A DNA stretch of 64,000 bases from Flavobacterium difficile (GCF_011392115.1 NZ_JAAJBT010000005.1:1-64000), one strand, 5' to 3'. Counted from the stretch's first letter, positions 35,048-44,922 are shown. Notes: generated by a model from the letters alone, not told the origin. A program made the numbers and translations.

Positions 35048-35932
35048 ATGAAATTTTTAAATAAAATATTTATAGCACTACTTCTTGTTGGTAGTAGTGC
35101 ATTTGCCCAACAAGAAAGCATTTTTGCTTTTTATAGATATCAAATGAACATTGTAAATCCAGCTTATGTTGGTGTTGATAACAAAACTGTAATATCAAGT
35201 GGGGTTAGAGAACAATGGACTGGTATTGAAAATGCTCCTGAAACTCAAACTTTAGCTTTTGGAACCCCATTAGGGAAAAATACTGGACTTGGTATTTCTA
35301 TGGTGAGTGACAAAACTTTTATTGAAAAACAAACCTTTTTAGGCCTTGACTTTTCATATAAATTAAAAGTTAGTGAAAACACTAATGTATACTTAGGAAT
35401 TAAAGGTGGTGGAAACTTTTACAATGTTAATACGGCAGGACTTCAAACTTATAATATTATGAGTGATCCATCACTAAATTCAATAAGTTCATTCAACCCA
35501 AATATTGGAGTTGGTGGTTTAGTCAAATATAAAGATCTTTTCGTTTCGTTATCTGTTCCAAGAATGTTAAATACGGAAAGAGCTAAAAACAATGATGGTT
35601 ATGCTGCTGTAGCAACAGACAAACCTCACATTTATTTGAGTTCAGGTTATGACATTCATTTTGATGACGCTAATCGTTACACACTAAAACCGTCATTCTT
35701 TCTGAGATATGTAAATGCTGCACCAATATCAATGGATTTTAACACCATGTTTAATTTTAATGACATCTTAGAGCTTGGAGGAACATACAGAACAGATAAT
35801 ACATTTGCAGGCTTAATTAATGTTAAGATTAATAATCGACTAATCATTGGATATGTTAACGAGACAAGTACGAAAACAAATCTTGCTAGGGCTAGAAACA
35901 CTAGTGAATTTTTGTTAAGTTTCGAGTTTTAG
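35048..35932 (+). CDS. PorP/SprF family T9SS outer-membrane protein
   Basis: A 294-residue outer-membrane barrel of the PorP/SprF family. These proteins sit beside type B T9SS substrates and are thought to help export them or anchor them on the surface. It has a signal peptide (MKFLNKIFIALLLVGSSAFAQ), the family start (SIFAFYRYQMNIVNPAYVG), repeated glycine-rich strands (GLGISMVSDKT, YLGIKGGGNFY) and a final aromatic strand (EFLLSFEF). I chose the ATG at 35048. The frame opens earlier, at 35006, inside the upstream gene. It starts 17 nt after the substrate gene's stop, so the two are an operon. Confidence 0.93.
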   Translation: MKFLNKIFIALLLVGSSAFAQQESIFAFYRYQMNIVNPAYVGVDNKTVISSGVREQWTGIENAPETQTLAFGTPLGKNTGLGISMVSDKTFIEKQTFLGLDFSYKLKVSENTNVYLGIKGGGNFYNVNTAGLQTYNIMSDPSLNSISSFNPNIGVGGLVKYKDLFVSLSVPRMLNTERAKNNDGYAAVATDKPHIYLSSGYDIHFDDANRYTLKPSFFLRYVNAAPISMDFNTMFNFNDILELGGTYRTDNTFAGLINVKINNRLIIGYVNETSTKTNLARARNTSEFLLSFEF

Positions 35933-35954
35933 ACTTAAAAACATTAAATTTATT

Positions 35955-35987
35955 TCCCCAAAAGGCAATTGTTTTTTGGGGATTTTT
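35955..35987 (+). terminator. Terminator after the SprF-like gene
   Basis: A 9-bp stem (TCCCCAAAA / TTTTGGGGA, 35955-35982) is followed by TTTTT. Confidence 0.85.
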
Positions 35988-36175
35988 ATGTACAAGAAAG
36001 TTCAATTAAATTTTAAAAACCAATAACTGATTTTATAAATAGATAAAATCATTGGAAACGATAATTTAAAAATAACTAATTCCTATCTATTTTGATGAAA
36101 CATCAAATTTACTAATAACACATCATAAAAAATTTATTTGTCACATTAATTAATTTTTAAAATATAGGAAGCTAT

Positions 36176-36203
36176 AAAAAAAGCTGCAATATTGATTACA
36201 GCT
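36176..36203 (-). terminator. Terminator of the sugar operon
   Basis: On the minus strand, AGCTGTAAT-CAAT-ATTGCAGCT (one T-G pair) is followed by seven T residues, 31 nt after the kinase stop. Together with 35955-35987 it fills most of the gap between the convergent operons. The rest is AT-rich with nothing recognised. Confidence 0.85.
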
Positions 36204-36233
36204 CTTAACTAAAATATAAAAACACAACTAACT

Positions 36234-37163
36234 TTAAGTTTGAATAATTTGTTTGATATTAATGTTATCTGGTAATCTTCCTACATTTTGTAATTTGATT
36301 GTGGCTAATTTTTGTGCAATCGTTACACAATCTTCTAAGGATTTGTTTTCAATTTGTGCGTATAAAAAACCGGTCCAAAAGGCATCACCTGCGCCAGTCG
36401 TATCTTTAATTTCATCAATTTGAATAGCGGGTTGAAACAACAAACCTTCCTTTACATCGGAAACTACAACTCCATTTTTGCCTTTCGTAAGGCAAATTGT
36501 AGTAGCACCTAACTGATGAAAGTAATTAAAAATAAATTCTTCAGATTTCACTTCAGCAAATAATCGGTAACAATCGTCTTCGCTTAATTTTACTAGCGGA
36601 TCATTGGCTAAATATTCTTTTAAAACTTGTTTGGCTTCTTCTCTATTGGGCCAAATTCGTTCCGAAAAATTAATATCAATACTCAATTTCAACCCTAATT
36701 CGGCTGCTTTTTTGGCTCGATTTAAAATTGTTTGACGGGCAGGATTTTTACTTAACGCAAAACAAGTAGTATGAAAAATCTTAGCGTCTGCTATTATTTC
36801 ATCTGGTAACTGGGATTCAAAAATTTCACAATCTGCCTGACGATATGGAATAAAATCGGGAGTCTCTGTCGATTTCGAAACAAAAATTACAGAAGTGGGA
36901 GCTGTTTCTGCCATTCTGATATGTTTCACGTTCACTTCATTAGATTTTAATTTTCTAATTACATAATCGCCCAAACCATCTTGACCACACGAGGCGACCA
37001 AAACGGAATTCAATCCTAAACGAGAGGCATTTACTGCTACATTGGTTGGAGAGCCTCCTAAAAAGCGATGGTAATCTTTGGTTCTATTGATAGAGGTATT
37101 CACTTCATGACCAATAAAATCAATTAACACTTCACCTATACTTATGATATCTATCGTTTTCAA
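36234..37163 (-). CDS. PfkB-family sugar kinase (fructokinase-like)
   Basis: It phosphorylates a sugar, most likely fructose released by the neighbouring invertase-like enzyme. The 309-residue ribokinase-fold protein has GGSPTNVAVNASRLG (about residues 36-50) and the anion-hole and catalytic Asp motif DTTGAGDAFWTGFL (about 255-268). I place the start at TTG 37163, one nucleotide after the GH100 stop. The in-frame ATG at 37235 would put 24 unrelated residues inside that gene. Fructose as substrate is inferred from context, since other PfkB kinases (such as 2-keto-3-deoxygluconate kinase) look alike. Confidence 0.87.
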   Translation of the reverse strand: MKTIDIISIGEVLIDFIGHEVNTSINRTKDYHRFLGGSPTNVAVNASRLGLNSVLVASCGQDGLGDYVIRKLKSNEVNVKHIRMAETAPTSVIFVSKSTETPDFIPYRQADCEIFESQLPDEIIADAKIFHTTCFALSKNPARQTILNRAKKAAELGLKLSIDINFSERIWPNREEAKQVLKEYLANDPLVKLSEDDCYRLFAEVKSEEFIFNYFHQLGATTICLTKGKNGVVVSDVKEGLLFQPAIQIDEIKDTTGAGDAFWTGFLYAQIENKSLEDCVTIAQKLATIKLQNVGRLPDNINIKQIIQT

Positions 37164-37164
37164 C

Positions 37165-38340
37165 TTAAAATAGTAATTTAAAATTTTGATGTAAAGATTG
37201 TTCCAACAAAACACTTGCTCCTGCGCTCCAAGCACAAAAAGCTACTCCGTTAGGATCTTGTGTGTTGGTGTTGAAATTCTCATAAAATGAAAAATCAGCT
37301 ACTGCATTAGCAGAATTGATTTTTTCTAAAACATTTAATGCATGTTCTTTTTGATTGGCGTTTAAAAAGGCTAGTCCAACAAAACCATTCACCATGGGCC
37401 AACTTCCACCATTATGAAACTCATAAGGGAAATTTCTGAATTCGTATTTACAATTATTTTTTAATAAATTCCAATGTTCGTCTTCAGGGAAAACCGGAGG
37501 CCAAAAAGCGGGAACCAGTCCTAATTTGGTTTCAGCAGCTACTTTTGAAGTATGATTCAAAATTTTCATCCTGGTTTCTCTTGTTCCTACTTCTAACAAA
37601 ACAGCTAAAGCATTAGCAAAAGCATCGAATTGCGTTTTATAACCTGAAGGCGAAAAAGAACAAGGTAAATAGTCTTGAAAATGGATTTCTTGGTATGCTC
37701 GTTCATGGTATTTTTCTCCTTCTGAATTCGGTAAGAAATTGGTTTCTACTTGAGCGGTAATCGCCTCAATTTTTTTAGAAATTGATGCTAAATTCACAAA
37801 ATGATTATAACTTTTTAACGCCCAAATGCGCAACAACTGATCGTATAAAACATAGCCATCGGTAATGTATTCATCGGCCCAATTTCCGGAAAGCGGCACA
37901 TAAACTAAATGTTTGTTATTGAATTCCCATGCATTTAAAAGTTGTAAGGCTTTTTCAATATGTGTCTGATATTTACTTACGAATTCTGGCTGCTTTTGAT
38001 GGTATGCAAATTGACAAATTCCGATTACAAACCAAGTTATAGCATCTACTCTTCCCGCTAAACCACCATAACTGACTTCATTTTTTTCATCTGAAAGTAA
38101 AACATTAGAAGGAATCGTTCCGATTTCATATTGATGATTGGCTAATGTTTCTAAAGTAGTTTTGAAAGTTGCGATTAGTTTTTCATCGGCGGAAGCCAAA
38201 GCAGCTAAACCACAAATTACACCATCTCTTGCCCATACCCTTTGGTAATTAGACGTGTTTTCGGCACTGGCTAAAAATCCGTTATTGGTGCTAACTTGAT
38301 GAAGCAAATCGATAGCTTTATGATAAGAAACATTATTCAT
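37165..38340 (-). CDS. GH100-like invertase (alkaline/neutral invertase family)
   Basis: This 391-residue (alpha/alpha)6-type protein resembles GH100 neutral invertases, which split sucrose into glucose and fructose. Shared landmarks are an early Arg-Asp motif (NYQRVWARDGVICG, about residues 28-41), GLAGRVDAITWFVIG, SGNWADEYITDGYVLYDQ, the late YEFHNGGSWPMVNGF (about 305-319) and a closing AWSAGASVLL. There is no signal peptide, so it is cytoplasmic. It overlaps the MFS gene by 8 nt and precedes the kinase by one. Sucrose fits the whole operon, but related beta-fructosides are possible. Confidence 0.78.
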   Translation of the reverse strand: MNNVSYHKAIDLLHQVSTNNGFLASAENTSNYQRVWARDGVICGLAALASADEKLIATFKTTLETLANHQYEIGTIPSNVLLSDEKNEVSYGGLAGRVDAITWFVIGICQFAYHQKQPEFVSKYQTHIEKALQLLNAWEFNNKHLVYVPLSGNWADEYITDGYVLYDQLLRIWALKSYNHFVNLASISKKIEAITAQVETNFLPNSEGEKYHERAYQEIHFQDYLPCSFSPSGYKTQFDAFANALAVLLEVGTRETRMKILNHTSKVAAETKLGLVPAFWPPVFPEDEHWNLLKNNCKYEFRNFPYEFHNGGSWPMVNGFVGLAFLNANQKEHALNVLEKINSANAVADFSFYENFNTNTQDPNGVAFCAWSAGASVLLEQSLHQNFKLLF

Positions 38341-39640
38341 GGATCACTTTTTTACTTGAAATAGTTAAGGTGAAACCTGCTGCTAACACCAATAAAAAGC
38401 CTGCAAAAGAAATTGCAACTCGCGGATCGTTATGTAAAAAATGCTTCATAATGTAGCCGAAAGTGATAGTTTGAATAAACATTGGAATTACAATCATCAT
38501 ATTGATAATTCCCATATACACACCGTATCTTTCTTTTGGAATATTGTTGACAACCATTAAATAGGGAATTCCCATCATACTTGCCCAACCGATACCGAAA
38601 CCTGTGATGGCTGGAAAAAGTAAGTATTTATTTTCTATATGAGGAAAAATTAAAAAACCAATTGCAGCTAGTAACAAACAAGTAAAATGCACCATTTTTG
38701 GCGAATATTTTTTAGCAAAATACACCAATCCGAAGGCACATAAAAAGGTAACAATATTGTACCAACCGTTTACTAAACCTGTCCAACCTACAGCCTCTTC
38801 ATACAACTTACTGTTTTGTTGTGGTGTAGTATTCCAAACCGAAAGCGCGATACTTTTTGAAGAATTTTGCCAATAACAAAATAAAGCATACCATTGAAAC
38901 AAATATACTACAGCCAATTGCCACATAACTTTCGGCATTTCTTTAATCGCCAAGAAAATATCTATAAAAGGCGTAAAAATATTTACTTTTTCAGATTGAA
39001 TTTGTTGTAATTCTTCTTCAGTAGGCGGGATTTCTTTGGTAGTGTGTGAACTCCACCAAACCGAGCCAATCGAACAAATGGAACCCAAAATAAATGAGGC
39101 AAAAACCCATGTTGGTAATTTTCCTGTTGTACCAATAAAAATCATTGGAAAAACAAACAAAGAAACATTGGCTAAAGTTTGACCGAAACCAGTAAAAAAA
39201 CTTTGTGCTTGAAAACCCAATGGCTGTTGTGATTCGTCTAATTTATCAGCTACAAAAGCTCTATAAGGTTCCATTGCGGTATTGTTTCCGGCATCTAAAA
39301 TCCAAAGTAAACCAGCAGCCATCCATAACGAACTGCTAAAAGGAAATAAAAACAAGGCGATACTGCAAACGATGGCACCAATAAAAAAATATGGTTTTCT
39401 TCTTCCGCCCAATTTTGGCAACCAAGTTTTGTCACTCAAAGCACCAATTATAGGTTGCACTAACAAACCTGTTAAAGGTCCGGCTAAATTTAAAAGTGGT
39501 AATTCATCGGGACTAGCGCCTAAAAAATCATAAATAGGATTCACAGCGCTTTGTTGCAATCCAAAACTGTATTGAATGCCAAAAAAACCAACATTCATAT
39601 TGATGATTTGCCAGAAACTTAATTTTGCTTTTGTAATCAT
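38333..39640 (-). CDS. MFS sugar transporter (SUC/SLC45-type, sucrose symporter-like)
   Basis: A 435-residue inner-membrane transporter with twelve predicted helices. It has the loop 2-3 signature of sucrose/SLC45 carriers ([21 protein letters not shown], about residues 68-88) and [13 protein letters not shown] just before it. These carriers import disaccharides with protons. The operon supports that: GH100 invertase-like and fructokinase-like genes lie directly downstream with overlaps of 8 nt and a 1-nt gap. The upstream glutaredoxin gene overlaps by one base (TAATG). The substrate is inferred. Confidence 0.85.
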   Translation of the reverse strand: MITKAKLSFWQIINMNVGFFGIQYSFGLQQSAVNPIYDFLGASPDELPLLNLAGPLTGLLVQPIIGALSDKTWLPKLGGRRKPYFFIGAIVCSIALFLFPFSSSLWMAAGLLWILDAGNNTAMEPYRAFVADKLDESQQPLGFQAQSFFTGFGQTLANVSLFVFPMIFIGTTGKLPTWVFASFILGSICSIGSVWWSSHTTKEIPPTEEELQQIQSEKVNIFTPFIDIFLAIKEMPKVMWQLAVVYLFQWYALFCYWQNSSKSIALSVWNTTPQQNSKLYEEAVGWTGLVNGWYNIVTFLCAFGLVYFAKKYSPKMVHFTCLLLAAIGFLIFPHIENKYLLFPAITGFGIGWASMMGIPYLMVVNNIPKERYGVYMGIINMMIVIPMFIQTITFGYIMKHFLHNDPRVAISFAGFLLVLAAGFTLTISSKKVIHE

Positions 39641-39978
39641 TAGTTTTTTAATTTTTGTAAAAATTCTTCAAACACACCAGTATTGGTAAAGATCACTCCG
39701 TTTTTATCTACAACAGGAATGCCTAAATTTTGTGTACTGATATTCGCATTTTTAAGTTTTAGTAACATTTCTTTTAAAGCTTCTGGATTTTTATCGATAT
39801 CAAAAAATTCAAAAGAAATTTTATTTTGAGTTAAAAAGGCTTTTGTATCGGTACAATGATGACATTCATCACTTCCATAGATAATTACTTTCTTTACTTC
39901 TGACTTTGTATTTTTTTGTTGGGCGTTCGCAGAAAACATTCCAAAAATCATAAACAATACACAAATTAATTTCTTCAT
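39640..39978 (-). CDS. Exported glutaredoxin-like protein
   Basis: A 112-residue protein: signal peptide MKKLICVLFMIFGMFSANAQ, then a glutaredoxin/thioredoxin fold with the redox motif ECHHC (CxxC) after the VKKVIIYGSD strand, the GIPVVDKNG cis-proline strand and a final helix. I chose the ATG at 39978, since the one at 40011 adds eleven residues before a complete signal peptide. It lies between the TonB receptor and the sucrose-type transporter and overlaps the latter by one base, so it belongs to the sugar operon. Why a periplasmic thiol-redox protein is there is unclear. Confidence 0.85.
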   Translation of the reverse strand: MKKLICVLFMIFGMFSANAQQKNTKSEVKKVIIYGSDECHHCTDTKAFLTQNKISFEFFDIDKNPEALKEMLLKLKNANISTQNLGIPVVDKNGVIFTNTGVFEEFLQKLKN

Positions 39979-40062
39979 TTTAATAATTTTTAAATTTAAA
40001 ACAATTCCCATATCAGAATAAACTGATACAGGAATTGAATAAACAAAATATGAAACTTTTTT

Positions 40063-42702
40063 TTAGAATCTGTAAGCAATTGTTAACGCGCTTGTTCTAC
40101 CTGTAATAGATCTTGCTCTAACGATATTGTTTGTGTTTTCTGTAATGCTTCCTTCTTCTACTTCAGTAATTCCAATAGTATCAAAAACGTTGTTTACGTT
40201 AACTGTAGCTGAAAGTCCTTTAGTTAACTCGAAACTTAGGAACGGATTCACGTAAGCATAACCTGGCATCACTAACTTATTATCATCTTGAGCATATGAT
40301 TTCGTGGTACCAATTACACTGAAACCAAAATTATGCTGTTTGTTTGCCCCGAATTTGTATGTTGGCACTACGTTATAAATAAAATCAGCTTGACGTCTTG
40401 GTTTGTTGCCATTTAATGCTGGAGTGATTACATCGTCTGCAATTTCAGCTTTAGTATACGTTACACTTCCATTTACAGAAAAACTATTGATTTTATAATT
40501 TCCTTCTAATTCTAAACCGTAAGAATTGTATTTTCTTTGAATTTGTCTGATTCCACCATTTGCGCCACCAAAATCCCAGTTTTGTTCAGAAACATTAGCT
40601 AAGAAAGCTGTTGCAAAAATAGACGCGTTAGTTCCTCTTCTTTTGTAACCAAATTCTGCTTGGTTTACCATATCTGCACTTAAACCTGGAACGGCTGAAC
40701 CATCATTTAAAATATTTGCACCAAATAACAAACGGTCTGCATTGGCTCTACCACCACGGCTGTATCTACCAAATAAAGATTGATTATCAGTTAATAAGTA
40801 ATTTGCTCCGAAAGAGTAAGATACGTAATCATAATCGTAATTGATTGGTTTTCTGTTCGCATTGTCTACCACAGAAACACTAGCTTCTGGACCTTCAATT
40901 GTTCCGTTATTGTCTACATCTAAATTTGCAGATTGAGTTGCTCCAGCGTAAGTACCACGAGCTTTTCCTGAATCAAAACGCACACTGGCATCTACTGTTA
41001 ATTTTTCATTAGCTTTTAACGAACCAGCTACATAAGGAGCAGTGATGTCGTACTTTGCATCGTAATTTCTTGTACAACAGTTCCCCCAAAATGGTACACC
41101 ATAAGCATATAAACCGTTAACTGAATTAGAACCCGCATTTAATAAAGCTGCGTTTTCACCTTTAGCTTCTAATAAATATGAATTCCATAACCATGACATA
41201 GAAATATTTTGGAAAGCTTTGTAATATCCTAAGGTTAAGTCGAAATTACCAATTTTTTTAGTTAATTTCATATCATTTGTAAAGTTATTGAAGTCATTAA
41301 TTTCTGTGTCGAAAGTATGAATTCTCATCACTAAGGCATTATTATCATAATTTTGACCTGCTTGAGGACCATTTGCATATGTTAAATTAGTTTCACCAAA
41401 ACCTGCTGCGATTACACCAGCAGTTGTTACTTCGGCAGGGAAAGCAGAAACAAAACGTCCTTTATTATAATTTTGTCTGAATTTACTATCAATTTTCCAG
41501 TCGTTTCCTAAATCGAAAGATAAATCTCCACCGAAAGAAGTTGAAATTGGTCGCATTCCATCAGACATATTACTTCTTCTTCTTTCTCCATTTGCACCAA
41601 TAGACAACATATCTTGAAAATAAGCACTGTGAGGTGTATCATGCAAAATATCGAAATTAGCTAATGAACTCCAGTTTGGATTGGCGTTAGTTCCTGAAAC
41701 ATTTACTGGCATTGGTAAATATCCGATAGATTTATCATTTAAATATTTGAAATATAATTTTGCATACCCTTTTTCAAATTCTTTAGTCATGTTTGCTTTA
41801 AATTGTCCACCAACATTTGCTGTATAACCTGCATTTCTTGGTCCTTCTCCTTGTCTGTAAAAACCACCTAAGTGAAAACGTAATGTTTCTGATATTGGCG
41901 AACCATATTCAAAATCTGTACGATTATTTCCATAATCTAAACCAACCGATTGCATTAAACTACCGCCTTCTTTTTTTCCATCTTTACTGATAAAGTTGAT
42001 AATACCAGCAGGTGAATTACTTGTTAAAGTAGAAGAGGAACCTCCACGAATAGATTCTACTCTTTGTACCGTTTGATCGGCACGAACAAAAATATCTGCA
42101 TTTCCGAAAGCTACGTCTCCAAATTGCATCACAGGCATTCCGTCTTCATGAATTTGTAAAAATTTTGCTCCACCAGAAGCTACTGGAATACCACGAACTG
42201 TAATGTTTGCATTCCCTTCACCACCAGTAGATTCTGACTTAATACCCGGAATTGATCGGAAAATTTCTGCAGTAGCTCTTGGGGCAGCTTGCTCAATTTG
42301 TATCCCTGATACTGAACTTACAGAAACACTAGATTGTAATTTTGAAGCTGATTTCACCACTCCGGTAACTACAATTTCATCAATATTAGAAGATTTTTCC
42401 TCTAGTTGAAAATCGGAAACCGTACTTCCTTTGATTTCAAGTTCCTTTTTTAAATCTGCAAATCCAGACATGGTAACTTTAATTGTTGTCAATCCGTTTG
42501 GTAAATCGGAAAGTAAATAACTTCCATCTTCGTTTGTAGAAGTCGATTTACTACCGTTAGAAACACTTGCGCCATTAACTGGCAAACCCTTTGAATCAGT
42601 TACTTTACCTGACAAAGAACCATTTTGAGCAAACGATTGATTGAATAGCAAAATCGCTATTAAAAAAATCGATTTCTTCAAAAAACTAGTAATTTTTTTC
42701 AT
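40063..42702 (-). CDS. TonB-dependent receptor of the sugar operon
   Basis: An 879-residue outer-membrane receptor that probably takes up the sugar using TonB energy. It has a signal peptide (ending NQSFAQ), a carboxypeptidase-like regulatory domain (about residues 28-105: GSLSGKVTDSKGLPVNGASV), a TonB-box region (NIDEIVVTG), a plug (about 120-235: RATAEIFRSIPGIKSES, VRGIPVASGG, VESIRGGSSS) and a 22-strand-type barrel ending in an aromatic strand (SALTIAYRF). No SusD partner follows, so it is not a SusC/SusD pair. It is the first gene of the operon, behind two LacI-type operators. Confidence 0.93.
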   Translation of the reverse strand: MKKITSFLKKSIFLIAILLFNQSFAQNGSLSGKVTDSKGLPVNGASVSNGSKSTSTNEDGSYLLSDLPNGLTTIKVTMSGFADLKKELEIKGSTVSDFQLEEKSSNIDEIVVTGVVKSASKLQSSVSVSSVSGIQIEQAAPRATAEIFRSIPGIKSESTGGEGNANITVRGIPVASGGAKFLQIHEDGMPVMQFGDVAFGNADIFVRADQTVQRVESIRGGSSSTLTSNSPAGIINFISKDGKKEGGSLMQSVGLDYGNNRTDFEYGSPISETLRFHLGGFYRQGEGPRNAGYTANVGGQFKANMTKEFEKGYAKLYFKYLNDKSIGYLPMPVNVSGTNANPNWSSLANFDILHDTPHSAYFQDMLSIGANGERRRSNMSDGMRPISTSFGGDLSFDLGNDWKIDSKFRQNYNKGRFVSAFPAEVTTAGVIAAGFGETNLTYANGPQAGQNYDNNALVMRIHTFDTEINDFNNFTNDMKLTKKIGNFDLTLGYYKAFQNISMSWLWNSYLLEAKGENAALLNAGSNSVNGLYAYGVPFWGNCCTRNYDAKYDITAPYVAGSLKANEKLTVDASVRFDSGKARGTYAGATQSANLDVDNNGTIEGPEASVSVVDNANRKPINYDYDYVSYSFGANYLLTDNQSLFGRYSRGGRANADRLLFGANILNDGSAVPGLSADMVNQAEFGYKRRGTNASIFATAFLANVSEQNWDFGGANGGIRQIQRKYNSYGLELEGNYKINSFSVNGSVTYTKAEIADDVITPALNGNKPRRQADFIYNVVPTYKFGANKQHNFGFSVIGTTKSYAQDDNKLVMPGYAYVNPFLSFELTKGLSATVNVNNVFDTIGITEVEEGSITENTNNIVRARSITGRTSALTIAYRF

Positions 42703-42788
42703 TTTTGAATAATTATTTGATTAGTAATTTTAGTTGTTAATTACTTCGAATGTAAAAATTATAGTAACAAATTATTACGAAATTATTA

Positions 42789-42804
42789 TCGAAAACGTTT
42801 TCGA
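42789..42804. promoter_or_regulatory. LacI-type operator 1
   Basis: TCGAAAACGTTTTCGA is a perfect 16-bp palindrome with the central CG of LacI-family operators. It lies between the divergent TonB receptor and lacI-type genes. Confidence 0.88.
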
Positions 42805-42810
42805 AATTAC

Positions 42811-42824
42811 CGAAAACGTTTTCG
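42811..42824. promoter_or_regulatory. LacI-type operator 2
   Basis: CGAAAACGTTTTCG is a perfect 14-bp palindrome with the same core as operator 1. The centre-to-centre distance is 21 bp, about two helical turns, so both face the same side of the DNA. Confidence 0.88.
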
Positions 42825-42868
42825 ATTTAGAATTAGCATCATTTAGATTTTTTTAGCATATTTGTAAT

Positions 42869-43888
42869 ATGAAAGAAATTACGCTAAAACAAATTGCCGA
42901 AACATTAGGCATTTCAGTCACCACCGTGTCCAAAGCCTTGAAAGGTTATTCGGATGTGAATGAAAAAACCAGACAATCTGTTTTAGACCTCGCTTCCAGC
43001 CTACAATATACGCCAAATAGTTTTGCGGTGAACTTACGAACCAAGGAATCTAAAACTATTGGATTAGTCATTCCGGAAGTAGTTCATCATTTCTTTTCGA
43101 ATGTAATTAAAGGGATTATTGAGGAAGCCGAGAAAAATGGCTACTTAGTAATTATTCTTCAATCTAATGAATCTTTAGAATTAGAAAAAAAGCAAATTGA
43201 ATTGCTTATTAACAAACGTGTTGATGGCATTATTATTTCCCTTTCAAACGATGCGAATAATGAAATTTACCTACAACAAATTATAGATAGAGAAATTCCG
43301 TTTGTACAATTTGATAAAATTTCGAAATTAATTCCGAGTTCAAAAGTCATTATTAATGATCAAAAAGCTGCTTATCAAGCTGTAAAGCATTTGATTGATA
43401 AAGGTTGTAAAAAAATTGCACATATTAGAGGCCCGATAAATCCACAAAATGCAATAGACCGATTTTTAGGTTATAAAAAAGCTTTAGAAGACCACAACAT
43501 TACATTTGATTCTAGTTTAGTGTATCCCTGCAAACATGTAACCTTTGAAGAAGGCAAAGAATTTGCTGCAAGAATACTAGCTGACCACAAAGATGTAGAT
43601 GGCATTTTTGTGATTACAGATATGGTTGCGGTTGGCGTTTTGGCTCATTTTAATGAACATCAAATAAAAGTACCTGAACAAATAAAAATTATTGGTTTTA
43701 GTAATTGGTTTATGTCGCAAGTGATTACACCAAAATTGAGCACGGTGGATCAACCCAGCTTTGAAATGGGCGAACAAGCCTTTAAATTACTTTTAGAAGA
43801 AATGCATGCTCGCAAAGAATTTTTACCTTTTACACCTAGAACTATAGAACTAGATACCAGCATAATTGAAAGAGAATCTACTTTTTAG
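42869..43888 (+). CDS. LacI-family transcriptional regulator
   Basis: A 339-residue sugar-responsive repressor. The N-terminal helix-turn-helix (LKQIAETLGISVTTVSKAL, about residues 5-23) and hinge (LQYTPNSFAVNLRTKESKTIG) are followed by the periplasmic-binding-protein-like sensor domain (GLVIPEVVHHFFSNVIKGI; DGIFVITDMVAVGVL; IIGFSNW). It is divergent from the sugar operon, with two CGAAAACGTTTTCG palindromes between them, so it probably represses both the operon and itself. The inducer is probably the transported sugar or a derivative. It ends 7 nt from the convergent ruvB, with no terminator visible. Confidence 0.95.
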   Translation: MKEITLKQIAETLGISVTTVSKALKGYSDVNEKTRQSVLDLASSLQYTPNSFAVNLRTKESKTIGLVIPEVVHHFFSNVIKGIIEEAEKNGYLVIILQSNESLELEKKQIELLINKRVDGIIISLSNDANNEIYLQQIIDREIPFVQFDKISKLIPSSKVIINDQKAAYQAVKHLIDKGCKKIAHIRGPINPQNAIDRFLGYKKALEDHNITFDSSLVYPCKHVTFEEGKEFAARILADHKDVDGIFVITDMVAVGVLAHFNEHQIKVPEQIKIIGFSNWFMSQVITPKLSTVDQPSFEMGEQAFKLLLEEMHARKEFLPFTPRTIELDTSIIERESTF

Positions 43889-43895
43889 CATTCAA

Positions 43896-44918
43896 CTAAA
43901 ATAATTCTCCCTGATTAAAACCTTTAATTCTACCTAAATGTTTATACGCTTTTTCGGTTGCTTCACGACCACGAGGTGTTCGCATTAAAAAGCCTTCTTG
44001 AATTAAAAATGGTTCGTAGACTTCTTCAATCGTTTCTCCGTTTTCTGAAACCGCTGTGGCTAATGTAGTTAAACCAACTGGGCCACCTTTGAATTTATCA
44101 ATTAAAGTAGTTAATATTTTATTATCCATTTCGTCTAAACCATTCGCATCCACATTTAATGCTTTTAGGGCATAACGAGCAATTTCGATATCAATTCTTC
44201 CGTTACCTTTAATTTGGGCGAAATCTCGAACACGACGCAATAATGCATTGGCGATACGAGGTGTTCCTCTACTTCTTCCAGCAATTTCTATGGCGGCTTC
44301 TAAATCGATTGGTACATTTAAAATTCCGGAACTTCTTTCTATGATTGTAGCTAATAATTCGGTGTTATAATAATGCAAACGACTTTGAATTCCGAAACGT
44401 GCGCGCATTGGAGCCGTTAACAATCCAGAACGCGTTGTAGCACCGACTAAAGTAAATGGATTTAAGTTGATTTGAACCGTTCTTGCGTTGGGGCCAGATT
44501 CAATCATGATATCGATTTTATAATCTTCCATGGCAGAATACAAATATTCTTCCACGATAGGTGACAAACGGTGAATTTCGTCAATAAACAACACATCACG
44601 TTCCTCTAAATTAGTTAACAAACCCGCTAAATCTCCAGGTTTATCTAAAACAGGACCAGATGTAATTTTGATTCCCACACCCAACTCGTTCGCTAAAATA
44701 CTGGCTAAAGTTGTTTTTCCTAATCCGGGAGGACCATGAAAAAGAGCATGATCTAACGCTTCGCCACGTTGATTGGCAGCAGCAACAAATATTTTCAAAT
44801 TTTCAAGCACGTGATCTTGTCCGGCGAAATCGTCGAAACTTAAAGGTCGCAATGCTTTTTCGATATCTATTTCTTGAGGTGTAAAACGCTCTTTGTTGGG
44901 ATCTAAATGTTCATTCAT
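43896..44918 (-). CDS. ruvB: Holliday junction branch migration helicase RuvB
   Basis: RuvB is the hexameric AAA+ motor that drives branch migration with RuvA. The 340-residue protein has the family start ([20 protein letters not shown]), Walker [12 protein letters not shown] (about residues 62-72), Walker [12 protein letters not shown], sensor 1 [19 protein letters not shown], and the winged-helix end ([21 protein letters not shown]). The length is normal. The TAnnTTTG box lies only 4 nt before the ATG, so the transcript may be nearly leaderless. Confidence 0.97.
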   Translation of the reverse strand: MNEHLDPNKERFTPQEIDIEKALRPLSFDDFAGQDHVLENLKIFVAAANQRGEALDHALFHGPPGLGKTTLASILANELGVGIKITSGPVLDKPGDLAGLLTNLEERDVLFIDEIHRLSPIVEEYLYSAMEDYKIDIMIESGPNARTVQINLNPFTLVGATTRSGLLTAPMRARFGIQSRLHYYNTELLATIIERSSGILNVPIDLEAAIEIAGRSRGTPRIANALLRRVRDFAQIKGNGRIDIEIARYALKALNVDANGLDEMDNKILTTLIDKFKGGPVGLTTLATAVSENGETIEEVYEPFLIQEGFLMRTPRGREATEKAYKHLGRIKGFNQGELF

Positions 44919-44922
44919 GTTA

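Noticed and set aside
42789..42824. Rho-independent terminator
   Set aside because: The palindromes have no loop and no T-run, and they lie between divergent starts where a terminator is not expected.
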